64,000 nt of DNA, taken from NCBI GenBank assembly GCA_030019205.1, contig JASEFH010000003.1, positions 104,241 through 168,240 on the forward strand, written 5' to 3'. Positions within the stretch are counted from its first letter, which is position 1; each line of letters opens with the position of its first letter. The notes below the pieces were generated by a model. That model ran no database searches, was not told where the DNA came from, and worked only from the letters and a program-made list of their open reading frames with translations. This DNA is from Methanomicrobiales archaeon (GTDB lineage: Archaea; Halobacteriota; Methanomicrobia; Methanomicrobiales; JACTUA01). This document shows positions 48,620 to 57,074 of the stretch, piece after piece. Position numbers and translations under genes: made by a program.

Positions 48620-48847
48620 ATGCCAGGAGCAAACGAGCCCAGCGTGGCAAAAGTCATCGAGCTGATCGGCAGCTCGTCGAAAGGGTGGGACGATGCCGCG
48701 GCCAATGCCGTGAAGGAAGCCGCGAAGACCGTCAAACATATCAAAGGAGTCTACCTGAAGGGGTGCACGGCAAAGGTCGAAGGCGACAGGATCGTGGAAT
48801 ACCGTGCCATCGTGAAAGTTACGTTTGTCGTGGAGAGGAACAGCTGA
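48620..48847 (+). CDS. Dodecin family flavin-binding protein
   Basis: A 75-residue dodecin. The family pattern is clear: VAKVIELIGSSSKGWDDAAANAV (residues 9-31, with Trp24 stacking on flavin), then TVKHIKGVYLKGCTAKVEGD and a final KVTFVVERN strand. Dodecins form hollow 12-mers that store riboflavin-type flavins or, in some species, CoA. The gene has its own leader and no operon partner. Confidence 0.9.
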   Translation: MPGANEPSVAKVIELIGSSSKGWDDAAANAVKEAAKTVKHIKGVYLKGCTAKVEGDRIVEYRAIVKVTFVVERNS

Positions 48848-49257
48848 CCTTTCCCCATGCATTCTTTTCGTTTGCGGAGATCGAACGGCCTGCACCTGTG
48901 TGAGCACCGACTCCGGGGCACCACGCCTGGATGCGGTCAATGTCTTGCAGGCGAGGCGTCCTTCGGCCAGAGCAGTCGCGATCGAGCGCCCGCTGCACTC
49001 GGATATGGTGCGGTGAGAGGTCCGGTCCTGCGTGGAGAGTCCTCTCCCTCGTGGCATACCGATGACTGCAATGATCCCGGTGTACAAAAAGGAAAGCGGA
49101 AGGGTTCGAATTATGCACTGTTCGCTGCAGCCGGAATCTGGCTGAACGTGCACAGCTCTTGGAAATATCGTTCACCACTTGTAAGCCATGCCGATACCCT
49201 GTAGTGTTATCGAGGGGGGTGCAGTATGAAGTATGCCGGGTTACTCAGCCCTGTTCC
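48848..49257. other. Gene-free gap after dodecin
   Basis: No gene was recognised. The open frames are short and lack ribosome sites. The stretch leads into the structured leader of the amidase gene. Confidence 0.5.
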
Positions 49258-49295
49258 AGCGGGTTCTTGGCAAAGACCCGCTGGCAAAGCGGGTC
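49258..49295 (+). promoter_or_regulatory. Two mutually exclusive hairpins in the amidase leader
   Basis: AGCGGGT at 49258-49264 can pair with ACCCGCT at 49276-49282. The same segment, as GACCCGCT (49275-49282), can instead pair with AGCGGGTC at 49288-49295, giving a perfect 8-bp stem with the loop GGCAA. The two stems share one strand and cannot both form. The element ends 55 bases before the amidase start. It may be an RNA switch or just a repeat. Confidence 0.4.
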
Positions 49296-49350
49296 GCATC
49301 CCGGCCCGCAGAATCGTCATGATCCGGGATGGGCCTGGGGGTCTGTTTCC

Positions 49351-50796
49351 GTGAATCTGGGAGAATATTCTCGTTGCGATGGTGTCGCTCTAGCGGATCT
49401 GGTCAAGAGAGGAGAGGTATCCCAAAAAGAGCTGGCCTGTCTCTTTGCGGAGGCGGTAGCAAAGGTCAACCCGAGAATCAACGCTGTCATCGAGGTCTAT
49501 CACGACCGTATTGACGGGTTGCACGACGGTGCAATTTCTGCGGGTGCATTCAGCGGCGTGCCGTTCTTGATGAAGGACATCGGAGCCGGTGAAGGTGGAC
49601 GGCATCAGGAGTGCGGCTCGAGGCTGATGCAGGGACATATCGTGGATAGCGACGCATTCCTGACCGAGCGTTTCAAGGAGGCGGGTTTGACTCTGCTGGG
49701 CCGCACGGCCACGCCGGAATTCGCCCTGGGAATCTCGACGGAATCGGCGCTGGTCGGCGAGACGCACAATCCCTGGAGTCTCGAGGCCATGGCGGGCGGC
49801 TCCAGCGGCGGCTCCGCGGCGGGTGTCGCAGCCGGCATCGTGCCAGTTGCGCATGGCAGTGATAACGGAGGTTCGATCCGCATTCCAGCGAGCGCGTGCG
49901 GGCTGGTCGGGCTGAAGCCCTCTCGGGGGCGTGTGACCCTCGGTCCGGACATCGGAGAGCTGTGGCCGGGCATGCTGCAGGAGTTCGTTCTGAGTCGGAC
50001 GGTCCGGGATACCGCCCGGATGCTCGACACGGTCTCGGCACCGGCGCCTGGCGATCCGTTTGTCATCGCCCAACCCGCTCGACCCTATGCGCAGGAGGTG
50101 AATGCCCCGGTACCGCCACTGCGGATAGCCTGGACGGCGGATTCCTGGCAGCCTGGAACCACCGTCGATCCGGAAGTCGTCGGCTGTGTCGAGCAGGCAG
50201 TCTCCGTTTGTGAAGCGGCCGGTCACGAACTCGTCGAGGCAAGCCCCGTGTTTGACTATGAAACGTACCTGCATGCCGTGTGCGTGGCCTGGGCTTTTGG
50301 GATGTACGCGGGGATGGACATGTTCGCGGCGATGACGGGGCGGCCGATCAGCGAGGATACCCTGGAACCCGTGATGCTGTCGTACTACGAGTACTCCCGA
50401 GGGCTCACGGGCGCCGATATGTTCATGGCCGAATTTGTCCTGAACAGCTTCCGACGGACCTTCGGGAAGTTCCTCGAACGGTATGACATGCTGCTCACGC
50501 CCACACTGATCCAGCTGCCGGAGCGACTTGGCAGATACACGAAGATGCGGACAGACATCGGCTATGTCGACTACATGCGTCTCTGCGATGAAACCCGGGT
50601 CCACACCGTGGCTGCCAATGTGACCGGACAGCCGGCCATCACATTGCCTCTGGGACAGAGCAGATCGGGTTTGCCGATAGGGGTGCAGTTCATGGCCCGG
50701 TTCGGGGAGGAAGGCGCACTCATCCGCCTGGCAAGTTCGATTGAACAGGCGATGCCCTGGAGCGATCGGCTCCCGCCTGTCCATGCGAGCCGATAA
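49351..50796 (+). CDS. Amidase signature family protein
   Basis: A 481-residue amide hydrolase. The Ser-cisSer-Lys triad is visible: Lys in VPFLMKDIG (about residue 75), the cis-Ser in GGSSGGSAAGVAAG (about 150-163) and the nucleophile Ser in the GSDNGGSIRIPAS segment (about 174). It is not GatA: no gatB or gatC is adjacent, and the C-terminal half resembles bacterial 6-aminohexanoate-cyclic-dimer hydrolase-like amidases (inference from general resemblance). The GTG at 49351 was chosen because family similarity begins right after it. The frame is open 64 codons upstream, but that part has no amidase resemblance and covers the hairpin leader. Transfer from bacteria is plausible. Confidence 0.88.
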   Translation: MNLGEYSRCDGVALADLVKRGEVSQKELACLFAEAVAKVNPRINAVIEVYHDRIDGLHDGAISAGAFSGVPFLMKDIGAGEGGRHQECGSRLMQGHIVDSDAFLTERFKEAGLTLLGRTATPEFALGISTESALVGETHNPWSLEAMAGGSSGGSAAGVAAGIVPVAHGSDNGGSIRIPASACGLVGLKPSRGRVTLGPDIGELWPGMLQEFVLSRTVRDTARMLDTVSAPAPGDPFVIAQPARPYAQEVNAPVPPLRIAWTADSWQPGTTVDPEVVGCVEQAVSVCEAAGHELVEASPVFDYETYLHAVCVAWAFGMYAGMDMFAAMTGRPISEDTLEPVMLSYYEYSRGLTGADMFMAEFVLNSFRRTFGKFLERYDMLLTPTLIQLPERLGRYTKMRTDIGYVDYMRLCDETRVHTVAANVTGQPAITLPLGQSRSGLPIGVQFMARFGEEGALIRLASSIEQAMPWSDRLPPVHASR

Positions 50797-50954
50797 TGCG
50801 CCTTTCCCCCTTCCTCTCGTGGCGCGTGGGATGGGTAGTGTCACCGCCGAGCATCGACATGTTTTCGCTCGCAATCAGAGTACCGGGTAATCCGAAAAAG
50901 GCATGGGTGAAGATCCCTTTTGCGATGTCCGGACCTACTGTAAACCTTTCACCA

Positions 50955-50970
50955 TTGTAAGCATTTACAA
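50955..50970. promoter_or_regulatory. Inverted repeat before the toxin-antitoxin pair
   Basis: TTGTAA and TTACAA are separated by GCAT in the AT-rich region about 30 bases before the antitoxin start. A further TGTAAA half-site lies upstream near 50938. Type II antitoxins usually repress their own operon through such dyads. Confidence 0.5.
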
Positions 50971-50998
50971 CTGTATACGGGGGTGCGTTCCTGTGACC

Positions 50999-51196
50999 AT
51001 GACAGAATCCCGCGGCGGTGCCGTGAAGCGGATCCCGCTCTCCGAAGAGGTCCGGCGGGAGATCTCGCAGCCCAAGGAGCCGGGCCAGACCTTCGATGCC
51101 CTTCTCGCGACCATGGCGGAGAGGGAGAAGAAATGCCGACTCCGGGAGGACATGAAGCGGATTGAAGAAGACGAGTTCGTTGACCTCGAACCCTGA
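50999..51196 (+). CDS. RelB-like antitoxin
   Basis: A 65-residue protein starting MTESRGGAVKRIPLSEEVRREI, with a short beta strand followed by helices and an acidic, Arg/Glu-rich C terminus (MKRIEEDEFVDLEP) of the sort that wraps a RelE-type toxin. It lies 12 bases upstream of the toxin gene. Antitoxins of this kind are small and variable, so the call leans on the neighbour. A GTG two codons earlier is an alternative start. Confidence 0.72.
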   Translation: MTESRGGAVKRIPLSEEVRREISQPKEPGQTFDALLATMAEREKKCRLREDMKRIEEDEFVDLEP

Positions 51197-51208
51197 TGCG
51201 GATCCCGG

Positions 51209-51499
51209 ATGTATCGGCTGACCATCAGCAAGAACAGGGCCCAGAAGTTGCTCGACGCCCTGCCCGAGCGGAGCCGGCGGATTGTAAAAGAGCACCTGCT
51301 CCGCCTGCAGGAGGATCCCTATCCCGGACATGGCGGCGATAAAAAACGCCTCGACCTGGGCGAAGGCTACGAGCTCTACCGCATCCACATCGGGCGGGGT
51401 TATACCGCTTTTTACCGCATTCTGGAAGAGGAACAGGTCGTTCGGATCCCGGATATCATGACGATTGAACAGACCCATAGACGCTATGGACAGTTTTAA
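51209..51499 (+). CDS. RelE/ParE-type toxin
   Basis: A 96-residue toxin with the RelE fold: N-terminal strand MYRLTISKNRAQKLLDAL, a two-helix hairpin (SRRIVKEHLLRLQEDP), then the sheet with LGEGYELYRIHIGRGYTAFYRI, where the basic and aromatic residues (Arg, Tyr) that cut ribosome-bound mRNA are expected. The C terminus ends in basic residues (THRRYGQF). It forms a type II toxin-antitoxin unit with the preceding gene. ParE-like gyrase poisoning is an alternative that the sequence alone cannot exclude. Confidence 0.85.
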   Translation: MYRLTISKNRAQKLLDALPERSRRIVKEHLLRLQEDPYPGHGGDKKRLDLGEGYELYRIHIGRGYTAFYRILEEEQVVRIPDIMTIEQTHRRYGQF

Positions 51500-51522
51500 T
51501 CAAGCACGCCGCATGGTTCCTC

Positions 51523-51690
51523 TTAAGCGGGAATGATTTTTACAGCCGCGAGCATGGCTCCGAAGCGGTGCGGCTCCGCGGCGCCCGAACGGTTCAGGCG
51601 ACTCGCGTGCCCCGTCCAGTGCGTCAGCTCGTGGAAGAGCGTGGCGCAGCAGGCCTCCGCTGCGATGCATCGCCGAACACATCCTCTCTC
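51523..51690 (-). pseudogene. Remnant of an ArdC-like zincin
   Basis: The minus strand reads ATLFHELTHWTGHASRLNR, the HExxH metal motif and WTGHxSRLNR signature of the zincin-like peptidase domain found in antirestriction ArdC and related plasmid or conjugative-element proteins. The frame ends at a TAA about 25 residues later, and no N-terminal part is recognisable upstream. It lies between the toxin gene and the tRNA and marks a lost mobile element. Confidence 0.7.
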
Positions 51691-51738
51691 TGATACGGGG
51701 AAGAAGCCTGACAGGGTCTATAAACGAAAATAAGGAGA

Positions 51739-51810
51739 GCCTCAGCCGAGATTCGAACTCGGGACCTGCGGTTTACAAGACCGCCGCTCTACCGGCTGAG
51801 CCACTGAGGC
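51739..51810 (-). tRNA. tRNA-Thr (anticodon UGU)
   Basis: A 72-base cloverleaf. The acceptor stem GCCTCAG pairs with CTGAGGC. The D arm is GGCTCAGCCGGTAGAGC, the anticodon stem-loop is GCGGT-CTTGTAA-ACCGC with anticodon TGT, and the T arm contains GGTTCGAATC-type sequence (AGTTCGAATCT). No CCA is encoded. AT-rich sequence upstream (51815-51845) provides the promoter. The ArdC remnant and toxin-antitoxin pair sit directly beside it, as is usual where elements integrate into tRNA genes. Confidence 0.95.
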
Positions 51811-51850
51811 ATCCTCTATATATTGGCATTATCGATAAAAAAGGTGGCGC

Positions 51851-52138
51851 TCAGTCGTGGATCTCGTCTTCCGTCTGCTCTCTCTGCGCATACCGCTCCC
51901 AGAGGGTCTCGTCGCCGTAGCGGATCCGCAGGATGCGGTGGTAGGGAATGCAGGTGATCCCCCTCTCGGTGCGGATCTCCATGTACCGACTGTCCAGGCG
52001 GGCGATGCTCTTCCCATCCACCGCGGAGGCGTCCTGCGGGGCGCCGCGGTCGACGTAGTCGACCCGCACCTGTGCGAACTCGTACCGGGGATCGTGGTAG
52101 AGCTGCAGGAGAAGCGCGTGGCTCTTTCTCATCCGCAT
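51851..52138 (-). CDS. DUF504 (UPF0248) protein
   Basis: A 95-residue archaeal protein of the UPF0248/DUF504 family, whose domain (MJ1316-type) is linked to recognition of RNA cyclic-phosphate ends. The core reads YEFAQVRVDYVDRGAP, then the RYMEIRTERGITCIPYHRIL strand and helix. It starts at an ATG at 52138, with a GTG two codons before as an alternative. It is 40 bases upstream of the tRNA gene, in the same direction. Confidence 0.85.
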   Translation of the reverse strand: MRMRKSHALLLQLYHDPRYEFAQVRVDYVDRGAPQDASAVDGKSIARLDSRYMEIRTERGITCIPYHRILRIRYGDETLWERYAQREQTEDEIHD

Positions 52139-52299
52139 AGTCACGGTACTTTCATGAAGAATAAAAACCTCCTGTACTGGTGCAGCTTCCCTCCCCTGCG
52201 GGTGGGCGGGCGTCGGGACGCGCCCGGGATATCGGGCGGAGCCCGCGGAGACGGGTGGAGCATTCGCTCCTGTGCTCGATCTGCTCGAACGGAGGGGGG

Positions 52300-53163
52300 A
52301 TGGCAGCGGTCAATCTCAATAGCCCCTGCGAGCGTGAAACGATGGCAGAATCCGTACATACGATATTCATCGTCCTGACTGTTCTTCTCTTCCTCGTTCT
52401 GCTGGGCTGGCTGGGATTGCAGATCAAACCCTCGCTCTTCCCGCCTTTTCCTCAGGCTGAGCCGGCGATCGAGACCGCCCCGCTGGCGGAGGGACTGCCC
52501 TCACCGGTGGATCGGTTCTACCGGGCCCTGTATGGCAGGGAGGTGCCGCGGATCGAGTCGGCGGTGATCAGCGGTCGCGGCACCATGCGCATCAGCGGCG
52601 TCACGTTGCCGGTCCGGTTCCGGTTCGTCCATGAAGCCGGGCGGAACTACCGCCATTATATCGAGGCTACGTTCTTCGGGCTGCCGCTATTGAAGGTCAA
52701 CGAGTATTACCTCGATGGCACCGCCCGCCTTGAACTGCCGTTCGGCGTGTCGGGCGGGCCGAAGGTGGACCAGGGCGCCAACCTCGCGCTCTGGGCCGAG
52801 GGCGTATGGATGCCGGCCGTCTGGGTCACCGACCCCCGGGTGCGCTGGGAACCCGTGGACGATCAGACAGCAGTGCTGGTCGTCCCGTTCGGCGATGCAG
52901 AGGAGAGGATTATTGCTCGATTCGATCCGGATACCGCCCGGCTGCGCACCCTGCAGTCGATGCGCTACAGAGGCGAGGAGAGCAGCACAAAAACCTCCTG
53001 GACGAACGAGGTCAGGACGTGGGATACGCTGGCAGGGCGGATGATCCCCGGGACGGTGGCGATTGAGTGGGGCGACGAGACCTCCCCCTGGGCGGTGCTC
53101 ACCGCCGAAGAGATCGCCTACAACGTGAATGTTCAGGAGTCCCTTCGGGATCGGGGACTGTAA
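52300..53163 (+). CDS. DUF6544 family membrane-anchored protein
   Basis: A 287-residue protein with one N-terminal membrane helix ([20 protein letters not shown], about residues 21-40) followed by a beta-rich domain. The segments [34 protein letters not shown] and [10 protein letters not shown] are characteristic of the DUF6544 family (unknown function), probably facing outward. The ATG at 52300 follows a GGAGGGGG site; the ATG at 52342 would give a shorter N terminus and cannot be excluded. Confidence 0.8.
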   Translation: MAAVNLNSPCERETMAESVHTIFIVLTVLLFLVLLGWLGLQIKPSLFPPFPQAEPAIETAPLAEGLPSPVDRFYRALYGREVPRIESAVISGRGTMRISGVTLPVRFRFVHEAGRNYRHYIEATFFGLPLLKVNEYYLDGTARLELPFGVSGGPKVDQGANLALWAEGVWMPAVWVTDPRVRWEPVDDQTAVLVVPFGDAEERIIARFDPDTARLRTLQSMRYRGEESSTKTSWTNEVRTWDTLAGRMIPGTVAIEWGDETSPWAVLTAEEIAYNVNVQESLRDRGL

Positions 53164-53679
53164 CGGCAGGCATGCAGGGCAGTCGCCCCTCCGATCGGCC
53201 ATCGATCCAGCGGAGGCCGCGGACCCCGCCCGATGCGGCGGACGCCGGGACAGGGCACCGGGCGACCTTTGGGGGAGTGCGGCGGCAGCATCGCCGTGCG
53301 GGATGCGATCGGGATGCTTCCGCATGATCTGGAACATTCATATTCTCGACCGGCATATCCTGAGGACACAGGAGCCGTTCCCGTCTGCCCCTGCGCCGGA
53401 TCGATCGGGGAGAGAGCGATGCGCCGGTACCATATGGAATGCAGGGGCGGAACGGGGGCGGATCAGGACAGGCAGGTATAAATACAATGCCATGCTATAG
53501 CATAGCAATGTCTGGTGATCGGCGCCTCTTCGGGATCGTGTCTGCCGCATCCAGCAGAGCGGCCGTACCGTCAGGCATGGCAATCCCATCGACGGTATCC
53601 GCCGTCTTTTATCGCTTCTTCTGGTATTTTTAGGCATTTCCCATTTTGATCGGTTGAAAAATGGGAGGATCGATTGGTT
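53164..53679. other. Gene-free leader region of the aromatic operon
   Basis: No gene. A TATAAATA element at 53477-53484 lies about 200 bases before the first aro gene, with a 12-bp palindrome ATGCTATAGCAT just downstream (53492-53503). These are the likely promoter and a candidate operator. The long leader could hold attenuation-type control, but no obvious leader peptide with repeated aromatic codons was seen. Confidence 0.5.
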
Positions 53680-54480
53680 ATGAGAGGAAAAGAGATTCGG
53701 TTGGAACGGATTCTGGATCGGAACACGGGCAAGACGGTCATCGTCCCCATGGACCACGGCGTAACGAACGGTCCGATCGAGGGACTGATAGACCTCGAGC
53801 GGACGGTGAGCCTTGTGGCCGAAGGCGGCGCGAACGCGGTGATCGGCCACCTGGGCCTGGCCCTCCACGGCCACCGCCGCCGGGGACACGACGTCGGGCT
53901 GATCCTGCACCTGTCGGCGAGCACGGCGATCGGCCCCGACCCGAACGACAAGGTGCTCGTGAATACGGTGACGAACGCCCTCAAGATGGGCGCGGACGGC
54001 GTCTCGGTGCACATCAACATCGGCGCGGAGTCGGAGGCGCGGATGCTCGCCGACCTCGGGCGCATCTCGGTGGAGTGCATGGAGTGGGGCGTGCCGCTTC
54101 TCGCCATGATGTACCCGAGGGGAAAGAAGGTCGAGTGCGAGACCGACGTCGACAACGTCAAGCTGGCAGCCCGAGTCGGCGCCGAGCTCGGCGCCGACAT
54201 CGTGAAGACCGTCTACACGGGGGACGTCGACACCTTCCGCGAGGTCACGAAGGGCTGCCCGGTGCCGGTGGTGGTGGCCGGGGGCTCCCGCACGGACGAT
54301 CGCTCGACCCTGGAGCTGATCGAGGGGGCGATGCAGGGAGGGGCGGCCGGCATCTCCATCGGGCGGAACGCCTTCCAGCACCCGGCGCCGGACCGCTTCG
54401 TGCGGGCCGCGGCGATGATCGTGCACGAGGGCAGGACGGCGGAAGAGGCCCTTGCGGTGCTGCGGGGGAAGGCGCCATGA
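53680..54480 (+). CDS. aroA': ADH synthase paralog 1 (class I aldolase)
   Basis: A 266-residue 2-amino-3,7-dideoxy-D-threo-hept-6-ulosonate (ADH) synthase-type aldolase, the first step of the archaeal route to dehydroquinate. Family landmarks are TVIVPMDHGV (catalytic Asp), MMYPRGK (catalytic Tyr) and the Schiff-base lysine in ADIVKTVYTGD (about residue 175). The phosphate-binding glycine loops VVVAGGS and GAAGISIGRN are intact. The ATG at 53680 matches the usual N terminus. A TTG six bases earlier has the better-spaced GGAGGATC site and may be the real start. It is followed by a close paralog. Confidence 0.92.
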   Translation: MRGKEIRLERILDRNTGKTVIVPMDHGVTNGPIEGLIDLERTVSLVAEGGANAVIGHLGLALHGHRRRGHDVGLILHLSASTAIGPDPNDKVLVNTVTNALKMGADGVSVHINIGAESEARMLADLGRISVECMEWGVPLLAMMYPRGKKVECETDVDNVKLAARVGAELGADIVKTVYTGDVDTFREVTKGCPVPVVVAGGSRTDDRSTLELIEGAMQGGAAGISIGRNAFQHPAPDRFVRAAAMIVHEGRTAEEALAVLRGKAP

Positions 54481-55262
54481 TCGGAAAGGAGATCCGCCTG
54501 GAGCGGATCATGGACCGAAACACCGGGCGTACCGTGATCATCCCCATGGACCACGGGTTCACGCTGGGCCAGATCGACGGCCTGCTCAACATGACCGAGA
54601 CGATCTCCGAGGTGAGCGAGGGCGGGGCGAACGCGATCGTGCTGCACAAGGGCATCGTCCGCCGGGGGCACCGCAAGCGCGGACGCGACATCGGGCTCAT
54701 CGTCCACCTCTCCGGGAGCACGTCCATGAACCCGGACCCGAACGATAAGGTGCTCGTCTGCAGCGTGGAGGAGGCGATCGCCCTCGGAGCGGATGCGGTT
54801 TCCATCCACGTCAACCTGGGGGCGCCGAACGAGTCGAAGATGCTGGAGGAGGCGGGGGGGATCGCGAAGGATTGCAACCGCTGGGGCATGCCGCTCCTGG
54901 TGATGATCTACCCCCGCGGGAAGGGGATAGACGGTACCGATCCCCGGGCGATCGGGCACTGCGTGCGGGTCGCCGAGGAGCTCGGGGCTGACCTTATCAA
55001 GACCAACTACCCCGGCGATCCGCGGTCGTTTGCGCGGATCGTGGAGGCCTGCTCGGTGCCGGTGCTGGTCGCGGGCGGAGAGAAGGTGAGCGATCTCGAG
55101 TCCCTCCAGATGATCCGCGACGCTGTCCGGGCCGGTGCAGCCGGCGTCTGCATGGGGCGGAACGCCTTCCAGCGGGAGAACACGCGGGAGTTCGTCTCCG
55201 CCATCTGCCGCGTGGTGCACGAGGGAGTCGAACCGGGAGACGCCATGGGGATGCGCGAATGA
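54477..55262 (+). CDS. ADH synthase paralog 2 (class I aldolase)
   Basis: A 261-residue paralog of the preceding aldolase, roughly half identical by eye. It also keeps PMDHG, IYPRGK and the lysine in ADLIKTNYPGD, so it should be an active class I aldolase. The start overlaps the stop of the first copy (ATGA). In Methanocaldococcus a related aldolase makes 6-deoxy-5-ketofructose 1-phosphate (DKFP), the substrate that ADH synthase then uses. One of the two copies here could do that step and the other the ADH step (inference). Two isoenzymes with different regulation is the alternative. Confidence 0.9.
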   Translation: MIGKEIRLERIMDRNTGRTVIIPMDHGFTLGQIDGLLNMTETISEVSEGGANAIVLHKGIVRRGHRKRGRDIGLIVHLSGSTSMNPDPNDKVLVCSVEEAIALGADAVSIHVNLGAPNESKMLEEAGGIAKDCNRWGMPLLVMIYPRGKGIDGTDPRAIGHCVRVAEELGADLIKTNYPGDPRSFARIVEACSVPVLVAGGEKVSDLESLQMIRDAVRAGAAGVCMGRNAFQRENTREFVSAICRVVHEGVEPGDAMGMRE

Positions 55263-56245
55263 AGGAGCTCTGGGTGGACATCCGCCCCTTCAACAAGGGG
55301 ATCGCCACCGCGGCGATCGAGAGCGGCGCGGATGCCGTGGTGGTGGAGGATGCCGACGCTGTACGGGAGCTCGGGCGGATCGTCACCATCGCCGAGAACG
55401 GCGATCTCGTCCCCGGGAAGGACGTCTTCGAGGTCGAGGTGACGGACAGGGAGAGCGAGCAGCGGGCCCTGGATCTCGCCGCCGCAGGAAGGGTGATCGT
55501 GCACACGTCCGACTGGACCGTCATCCCGCTCGAGAACCTGGTCTCGCAGTCGAACCGCATTATCGCGGCTGTTAGAACGCCGGAGGAGGCGGAGCTCGCC
55601 CTGCACGTGCTGGAGAAGGGGGCGCGGGGGCTGCTGCTCGCGACCGACGATCCCGCTGTCGTCTGGACGGTGAGCGGGCTCCTCAAAAAGACCACGGGGG
55701 AGATCTGCCTGACGCCGTTCACGGTGACCGCGATTCGCCCGGTGGGGATGGGGGACCGGGTCTGCGTGGACACCTGCACCCTCCTCTCCGAGGGGCAGGG
55801 CATGCTGGTCGGGAACACCTCCTCCGGGTTCCTCCTGGTGCACGCCGAGACCCTGGAGAACCCCTACGTCGAACCCCGCCCGTTCCGCGTGAACGCCAGC
55901 GCGGTGCACGCCTACGTCCTGATGCCGGATGGCAGGACCGCCTACCTCTCCGAGCTGGCCATCGGGGACGACGTGCTGGTCGCAGACCGATGCGGGGGGC
56001 TCTCCGTCGCCGTGGTAGGAAGAGTGAAGATCGAGCGCCGCCCCCTCCTCCTGGTCGAGGCGGAGTCCGAGCGGGGGACGGCGAGCCTGATTCTGCAGAA
56101 CGCGGAGACGGTCCGCCTGGTCGGCGAGGACGGACAGCCGATCTCGGTCGTCGACCTGGAGGTGGGCGACCGCGTGCTGGGCGTCACGGAAGAGGGCGGG
56201 CGGCACTTCGGCGTGGCGGTGAAAGAAACCATCCTGGAGAAGTGA
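55259..56245 (+). CDS. aroB': 3-dehydroquinate synthase II
   Basis: A 328-residue archaeal DHQ synthase that oxidatively deaminates and cyclises ADH to 3-dehydroquinate with NAD+. The opening KELWVDIRPFNKGIATAAIESGAD, the central HTSDWTVIPLENL, and the GQGMLVGNTSSGFLLVHAE and PFRVNASAVHAYVL segments are all family signatures. It replaces bacterial AroB. Its start overlaps the upstream aldolase gene, and the operon order follows the pathway. Confidence 0.95.
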   Translation: MKELWVDIRPFNKGIATAAIESGADAVVVEDADAVRELGRIVTIAENGDLVPGKDVFEVEVTDRESEQRALDLAAAGRVIVHTSDWTVIPLENLVSQSNRIIAAVRTPEEAELALHVLEKGARGLLLATDDPAVVWTVSGLLKKTTGEICLTPFTVTAIRPVGMGDRVCVDTCTLLSEGQGMLVGNTSSGFLLVHAETLENPYVEPRPFRVNASAVHAYVLMPDGRTAYLSELAIGDDVLVADRCGGLSVAVVGRVKIERRPLLLVEAESERGTASLILQNAETVRLVGEDGQPISVVDLEVGDRVLGVTEEGGRHFGVAVKETILEK

Positions 56246-56249
56246 GGGG

Positions 56250-57074
56250 ATGCAGGCGGGGATCATCGGCGGCACGGGGAAGATGGGGGGGCTGTTCGCC
56301 CGGGTGCTGGAGCGGGCCGGCTATCGCGTGCGCTGCACGGGGAGCCGGGGGCCCTACACGAACCGGGAGCTGGCGGAGGAGAGCGACCTCGTGGTCGTCT
56401 CCGTCCCCATCCGCAGCACGGTCCCCGTCATCCGGGAGATTGCATCTGTTCTCTCGGAGGACCAGCTCCTCTGCGACCTCACATCCCTCAAGGTGGAGCC
56501 CGTGCGGGCGATGCTCGCATCGAGGGCCCGGGTGGTGGGGCTGCACCCCATGTTCGGGCCCTCGGCAGGATCGCTGCGGAACCAGCTCGTGGTGGCGACG
56601 CCGGCCCGCGTGGATCCGGAGAGCCTGGAGAGCCTGCTGGAGATCTTCCGGCGGGAGGGGGCGCGCACCGTGCTCGCCACACCGGAGGAGCACGACCGCA
56701 TGATGGCGGTGGTGCAGGGGCTCGTTCACTTCTCCACCCTCTGCATGGCAGAGGCGATGCGGCGCCAGGGGGTGGACATCCGAAGCGCCCTCGCCTTCAC
56801 CAGCCCGATCTACCGCATCGAGCTCGGGCTCGTCGGGAGGCTGCTCTCCCAGGACCCCGACCTCTACGGGGACATGCTCCAGCTGAACCCCTTCGTCCCC
56901 GAGGTGCTGGCCGCTTTCCGCGGCGCGGCCGGGGATCTGAGCGCCATCGTGGAGGGAGGTGATCTGCCCGCATTCCGTGCGTTTTTCGGGGCGAATGCCC
57001 GGAAGTACGCGGACTACAGCCCGCAGGCGGCAGAAGAGACGGATGCGCTCATCCAGTTCCTGGTGAACCGATGA
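56250..57074 (+). CDS. tyrA: Prephenate dehydrogenase
   Basis: A 274-residue enzyme that converts prephenate to 4-hydroxyphenylpyruvate for tyrosine. The Rossmann loop GIIGGTGKMGG is at residues 4-14. The catalytic His lies in VVGLHPMFGPSAGSL (about residues 90-104), and the helical C-terminal domain has HDRMMAVVQGLVHF. There is no fused chorismate mutase or ACT domain. It overlaps pheA by four bases. Confidence 0.93.
   Translation: MQAGIIGGTGKMGGLFARVLERAGYRVRCTGSRGPYTNRELAEESDLVVVSVPIRSTVPVIREIASVLSEDQLLCDLTSLKVEPVRAMLASRARVVGLHPMFGPSAGSLRNQLVVATPARVDPESLESLLEIFRREGARTVLATPEEHDRMMAVVQGLVHFSTLCMAEAMRRQGVDIRSALAFTSPIYRIELGLVGRLLSQDPDLYGDMLQLNPFVPEVLAAFRGAAGDLSAIVEGGDLPAFRAFFGANARKYADYSPQAAEETDALIQFLVNR

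Noticed and set aside
49159..49350. N-terminal extension of the amidase by 64 codons
   Set aside because: The extra part has no amidase similarity, includes the hairpin leader, and the downstream GTG coincides with the family N terminus.
53492..53503. ATGCTATAGCAT palindrome as an attenuator for the aromatic operon
   Set aside because: It is short, and no leader peptide or terminator pairs with it. It was kept only as a possible operator.
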